Source: a virus
Virus record (IMG/VR): IMGVR_UViG_3300030677_000014
Span: 1 to 34,223 of that record
Strand: one strand, 5' to 3'
DNA: 34,223 nt
Part shown: positions 32,919-34,223 of the stretch, piece after piece
How positions within the stretch are numbered: the stretch's first letter is position 1
Layout of the letters: every line of letters begins with the position of its first letter
Program-made: the position numbers and the translations under genes
The notes under the pieces: generated by a model
Told to the model about the DNA's origin: nothing
Database searches by the model: none
The model's input: the letters and a program-made list of their open reading frames with translations, nothing else

Positions 32919-33205
32919 TGGTCATCTCCTTGGATGGCAATGGAATTAGAGCCGTACAGGAACAGCAATTCTTCAGGGCTCATATGAAGGTGCTGGTTCA
33001 GGCGAAGAAAGACACTGCGTCTTCCCGCCAGATAGGCGGTTTTGTGGGGGTCAGCCGACATAGTGTCCTCGGTGGCCCGGCAGAATTTCGCCAAGTCTTC
33101 TAGGACTATGGCCTGGGCGGGACTGTGTACACGCGTTCCGAACGTCAGTTGGTACGCGTGCTTCCGGCGACGCAGGAAGTTGAGTGTTTTTTCGACTACG
33201 TTCAT
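32915..33205 (-). CDS. Bbp19-like phage protein
   Basis: The product is 96 residues. The pattern RRRKHAYQLTF, IVLEDLAKFCRA (33-44) and AGRRSVFLRL (60-69) matches the family named after Bordetella phage BPP-1 Bbp19, a small protein kept beside portal and scaffold genes. Its function is not established. The ATG overlaps the upstream stop (ATGA). It contains the only GTGTACAC copy that is not preceded by C. Confidence 0.75.
   Translation of the reverse strand: MNVVEKTLNFLRRRKHAYQLTFGTRVHSPAQAIVLEDLAKFCRATEDTMSADPHKTAYLAGRRSVFLRLNQHLHMSPEELLFLYGSNSIAIQGDDQ
33125..33132. repeat. GTGTACAC palindrome, copy 11
   Basis: In the Bbp19-like gene; flanks T and G; read as Val-His on the minus strand. Confidence 0.9.
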
Positions 33206-33366
33206 GCGTGGTCACTCCCTTGGCGACGATGCGCCTCCAGGTCGTCGCGAAGTTCCTGGATCGTGTCGCGCGCTTCCTCGATAATGAGGCGCAGAGGGTC
33301 GTCATGGTCGATCAGTTTCATTTGGTGCTCTAGTTCCATGAGCACCTTAGCGATTTTGTGGGTCAT
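33202..33366 (-). CDS. Small helical protein between portal and Bbp19-like genes
   Basis: The product is 54 residues, charged and predicted to be one long helix or coiled coil (MTHKIAKVLMELEHQ through IIEEARDTIQELRDDLEAH). It starts at an ATG overlapping the portal stop and ends overlapping the next ATG, both as ATGA. Such coupling and the clean helical pattern support a real gene. No function is known. Confidence 0.75.
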   Translation of the reverse strand: MTHKIAKVLMELEHQMKLIDHDDPLRLIIEEARDTIQELRDDLEAHRRQGSDHA

Positions 33367-34223
33367 TGGCCGGGTCCTTGTGGCTGAGATTGGTCAGTCG
33401 GGGCTTGCTGGGGCGCGGGAGTGCCCGGTGGAGGTTGTTGCTGGCCCATGCCACCTGGAGCGCCCATTCCGCCCGGAGCCCCACCGCCCCCAGACTTCTG
33501 TTGGGCCGCCTGGGCCTTCATCAATGCGGCCTGGGCCGGGGCGGCCTGGATTTGCTCCTGTCGTTGCTGGGCTTGGGCGCGACCTTGGCGCTTTTGCTGC
33601 ACTTCCTTGTCGGTGGCCATCCAGGTAATCGGGACAGACTGGACATCGACCGCGATCTCAGGGATCGCTCGGTCGAACGCAAACAGATCGAGCGGCGACG
33701 GGTCTTGCGTGACCTGGACGACTTCCTGGACAACACTCAGGGTACGCATGAAGCCGGCAGCTTCCTGCGCGCGCATCGCCTTACTCAGAGGGCTGGTGTA
33801 ATATACCTCATACGCGCCCAGAGCTTTGCGTAGCTGAGGGGGCATGGGGGGTAGCAGCCCCATGCGAGAAGCCAGATCAATCTCTCGCTCAATGAGAGGA
33901 CCCAGATACTCGGATTGCTGGCGACCAACCGTTGGAGCCAGGAGTATGCCTTTTTCATTGGTCCTCTCGATCACTTCAGTCGCCGTCATCTGCGGCGTCT
34001 CTTCCAAAATCTGAAACAGGCTAACGAGGAACGCATCACCGATCAGCGACCGTTCTTCATCCATCATCTCCTTGGAAACCTGGATTTGGCCGGTGGGGAG
34101 GATTGTGACCAGGGGTTTACCATCTGACGTGACGCCGCCCTTGTTGAGGGCCCCTGGTCGCAGCGAGACACCGTCAATGAGGCCATCATCAGCAGTGAGC
34201 AGAACAGGGTCTGCGGCGCGGCC
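33363..34223 (-). CDS. Portal (head-to-tail connector) protein, C-terminal part
   Basis: The frame is open to the right edge, giving the last 286 residues of a podovirus-type head-to-tail connecting protein. Key matches are ALNKGGVTSDGKPL, the METxQ-like ETPQMTATEVIERTNEKGILLAP and VGRQQSEYLGPLIEREIDLA. The protein ends in a ~70-residue low-complexity tail of Gln/Ala, then APGGMG twice and Pro/Gln, likely disordered inside the head. The N-terminus lies outside the window. It is followed by coupled small head genes, as in related phages. Confidence 0.9.
   Translation of the reverse strand, partial: GRAADPVLLTADDGLIDGVSLRPGALNKGGVTSDGKPLVTILPTGQIQVSKEMMDEERSLIGDAFLVSLFQILEETPQMTATEVIERTNEKGILLAPTVGRQQSEYLGPLIEREIDLASRMGLLPPMPPQLRKALGAYEVYYTSPLSKAMRAQEAAGFMRTLSVVQEVVQVTQDPSPLDLFAFDRAIPEIAVDVQSVPITWMATDKEVQQKRQGRAQAQQRQEQIQAAPAQAALMKAQAAQQKSGGGGAPGGMGAPGGMGQQQPPPGTPAPQQAPTDQSQPQGPGQ

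Overview
The window is a fragment of a GC-rich tailed-phage genome (roughly 60% GC by eye) with short-tail (podovirus-like) morphology. It could be a free phage or an unassembled prophage. No integrase, attachment site, tRNA, CRISPR array or insertion sequence is visible. Coding density is high, with many ATGA, GTGA and TAATG start/stop overlaps. The longest gene-free stretch is about 210 bases. The host cannot be named. GC content and sigma70-type promoters (TTGACA, 17-base spacer, TAnnnT) suggest a GC-rich proteobacterium. No T7-type RNA polymerase is present, so the host enzyme probably transcribes these genes.

Layout. (1) 1-1614, minus strand, cut by the left edge: a primase-polymerase fused to a RecA/RepA-like helicase ATPase. 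(2) 1673-14120, plus strand: four small unknown genes, an SNF2-type helicase, two accessory genes (one resembling the Nmad5 nucleotide-modification-associated family), a pair of tiny secreted/membrane proteins, a RecB/Cas4-like Fe-S nuclease (DUF2800), a DUF2815 ssDNA-binding protein, a family A DNA polymerase, an endonuclease VII, a Holliday-junction-resolvase-like nuclease, a metallophosphoesterase, a cupin-like protein, a MazZ/DUF5664-like nucleotide hydrolase, an 85-residue protein and a glucosaminidase endolysin. (3) 14117-34223, minus strand, reading from the right edge: portal (partial), a 54-residue protein, a Bbp19-like protein, scaffold, a 55-residue protein, major capsid, a probable decoration protein, three small virion candidates, tail tubular A, tail tubular B/nozzle, an internal gp14-like protein, a 553-residue core protein, a 1739-residue ejection protein with two peptidoglycan hydrolase-like domains, a collagen-like fibre, a small fibre-associated protein and a holin candidate.

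How the parts work together. The left and centre make a nearly self-sufficient replication and recombination set: primase-helicase, polymerase, single-strand binding protein, end-processing nuclease, branch resolvases and remodelling helicase. Three promoter candidates and two strong hairpins appear to set expression. One promoter precedes the ssDNA-binding protein, one the lysis end of the plus-strand block, and one the capsid gene. A UUCG-capped terminator lies after the capsid and decoration genes, and a 13-bp hairpin lies just before the polymerase. Endolysin and holin meet tail to tail, so lysis draws on both transcripts.

The most unusual signal is not a gene. The palindrome GTGTACAC occurs 11 times, in all three codon phases and on both arms of the genome, against about 0.5 expected. 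By eye, every TGTACA in the window is part of this 8-mer. It looks like a genome-wide protein-binding or DNA-modification site. The MazZ-like and Nmad5-like genes make a modified-nucleotide explanation worth testing, although no purZ, datZ or methyltransferase gene lies in the window.
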